64,000 nucleotides of DNA, taken from Barnesiella sp. An22 (GTDB lineage: Bacteria > Bacteroidota > Bacteroidia > Bacteroidales > Barnesiellaceae). Shown here one piece after another: positions 62,403 through 64,000 of the stretch. Positions within the stretch are counted from its first letter, which is position 1. Each line of letters begins with the position of its first letter. Position numbers and translations under genes: made by a program. The notes below the pieces were generated by a model. It saw nothing but the letters and a program-made list of their open reading frames with translations, searched no databases and was not told the origin of the DNA. Location: positions 62,001 to 126,000 of the forward strand of contig NZ_NFJR01000004.1 of assembly GCF_002159975.1 (NCBI RefSeq). The letters are read 5' to 3'.

Positions 62403-62408
62403 CAACTA

Positions 62409-64000
62409 TGGAAGAAGATAAGCAAAAGAATACAGAGGAGAAAAACTCGGAGGAGTCGTTCGACGTCACGGGTTTTCTGCTGGAGTGCCTTGCGCACTGG
62501 AAATGGTTTGTCGCCTGTGTGGTGGTGCTGGCTGCGGTAGCGCTCTTCTACTGCTTCAGGCAGACCCCGCTCTACGAGGTGACCTCGGCCGTCTATATTC
62601 AAGACAACAAGAGCGACAACGGCAACGTGCTGTTGGAGAGTCTGGGTTTGTCGCCCTACAAAAACAATATCGACAACGAAATCGAGGTATTCCGCTCGAA
62701 AAATCAGATAACGGCCGTAGTCGAAGCGCTGGGGTTGTACAAGTCGTATGCGTGGAAATCGTTCATGCGCACCACGCCGCTTTATGGCAATTCGCCGGTC
62801 GAGTTTGCGCTCGATTCGATTGACCTGCGAGCAATACAGTCGCCGCTTCAGGTCGAGCTCAAACCGTTGCATGGGGGTAAGTTTCACCTCGAAGCCAAGA
62901 CTCACACCCTCGATGGTGATAAGGTGATGCTTTGCGACCAGGTTATCGACGGGTTGCCCTATGAGCTGCCGTTTGCCGGCGGTACGGTGCAGTTGCGCTA
63001 CACGGGCGATACGATTCCCGTGCTGGAGAAGACGCTGTCGATGACCCTCTCCAACCCGCGAAGCGTGAGCAAGGCGATTACCTTGAACCTGACGGTAGCC
63101 TTTGCCTCGAAAGATGCAACCATCCTCACCGTGATTTACCGCACCCCGGTCGTTCAGGAGGGTAAGGACTTTGTCAGTACGCTGGTCGACTTCTACAACA
63201 TCGACGCAGCCAACCTGAAAAATATGGGAAATGAGAAGACTCAGGAGTTTATCGATTCGCGCCTTTCGTCCATCTCGGAAGAGCTGGCCGTTGTCGAGGC
63301 GCAAGTCGAGGCTTATCGCAGCCACAACAACCTGATAGACATTTCGACCGAGGCCCAGCTCTACCTCGAGCAGACCGGCTATGCCGATGGTCAACTGGCC
63401 GAGTTGGAGTTGCAAAAGAGTCTGGTCGACTATGTCGAAGAGTTCCTGGCCGTCCCCGAAAACGAGTATATGCCTATCCCCGTGCTGGGTATCGACAACG
63501 AAGATTTTGCCGCATTGATAAACGAATACAACAAGAGCCTGCAGCAGCGCGAACGGCTGTTGCTCTCCTCGTCGGAGTCGAACCCCGTAGTGGCCGAACT
63601 GACTCGCAGTGTCAAAACCCAGCGGGCTCTGTTGCTCAAGGGCATCGAGAGTATCCGCAAGGGGGTCGAAATCAAGAAACGGGATATTTCGAAACAGGAC
63701 AGACGCCTCGAAGACAAGATTAAGAATGTGCCGGTTTACGAGCGGGAGCTCTCCGACATCATTCGTCAGCAACGTATCAAGGAGAACCTCTATATCTTCC
63801 TGCTGGAGAAACGTGAGGAGAACTCCCTGGCCAAGAGCATGGTGGTGCCGGTAGCCCGCATCATCGACGACCCCGACTCGACCAACGAGCCGGTATCGCC
63901 CAAGAAGGTGCTGATTCTGTGCGCGGCCGTCCTGTTGGGCTTGCTGATACCGGGCTTTGTCATCTACCTGCGCATGGTCTTCTACCCCGTATTGAAAGAC
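62409..64000 (+). CDS. Wzc-like polysaccharide chain-length/tyrosine kinase protein, truncated by window end
   Basis: The first 530 codons of a gene that continues beyond 64000. An acidic N-terminus (MEEDKQKNTEEK) precedes a transmembrane helix at about 33-50, a Wzz-type periplasmic domain (YEVTSAVYIQD..., NEIEVFRSKNQI), a long coiled-coil region (about 275-470), the conserved PVYERELSDIIRQQRIKENLYIFLLEKREEN, and the second helix at about 500-525. Whether a C-terminal tyrosine kinase domain follows cannot be seen here. It is the inner-membrane partner of the Wza-like channel. Confidence 0.88.

Overview
The window looks like a chromosome fragment of a gut-type Bacteroidales bacterium (phylum Bacteroidota; genus not determined). 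The support is a SusC/SusD glycan-uptake locus with its own ECF sigma/anti-sigma pair, promoters of the Bacteroidota form (-33 TTTG, -7 TAnnTTTG), a fused CusA/TolC-type efflux protein, and C-terminal domains resembling type IX secretion sorting signals. Most of the window is moderately GC-rich; 15.8-17.5 kb and 53.9-55.2 kb are visibly AT-rich.

Layout. 0.3-7.5 kb: metal efflux pump (RND pump fused to an outer-membrane factor, plus membrane-fusion lipoprotein) followed by a LytS/LytTR-type two-component system. 7.4-8.6 kb: tatC and tatA on the minus strand. 9.0-11.0 kb: fabD and a membrane acyltransferase. 11.1-15.6 kb: an operon of an MgtC-like protein, a KefB-like antiporter and guaA, driven by one half of a symmetrical divergent promoter. 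15.8-17.5 kb: an AT-rich three-gene island of two different DUF488 proteins and a putative dual-OB protein; this is the best candidate for an uncharacterised system.

17.7-45.8 kb, minus strand: one large polysaccharide utilisation locus (PUL) that fits degradation of N-glycans, mainly high-mannose or hybrid. Read from the promoter end it contains: ECF sigma, FecR anti-sigma, SusC with STN domain, SusD, GH85 endo-beta-N-acetylglucosaminidase, LamG-type surface protein, GH84, GH92, GH20, GH20, MFS permease, GH130 phosphorylase, GH92. The inferred pathway is: GH85 cuts the chitobiose core, SusCD imports the glycan, GH92 enzymes remove alpha-mannose, GH20/GH84 remove GlcNAc, and the MFS permease delivers a Man-GlcNAc type disaccharide to the cytoplasmic GH130. 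Strong hairpins lie at three consecutive junctions of the surface-protein part and may set transcript ratios.

46.1-50.8 kb: a second ECF sigma factor with a tiny downstream ORF, a sugar nucleotidyltransferase, a MATE exporter and an AlbA_2-type regulator. 50.8-55.2 kb: a phosphodiester glycosidase with a structured leader and a two-DTG aspartyl protease. 55.3-61.4 kb: rpe, a transglutaminase-like lipoprotein, cutC, DedA, a small acidic protein, a uracil-DNA-glycosylase-family protein and a DcaP-like porin. 61.6 kb to the end: start of an exopolysaccharide/capsule export operon (Wza-like, then a truncated Wzc-like gene).

A dispersed promoter-bearing inverted repeat family recurs upstream of at least five genes (acyltransferase, mgtC-like, MATE, aspartyl protease, cutC), including a 155-bp tandem duplication with one mismatch. 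No tRNA, rRNA, CRISPR array or transposase was recognised.
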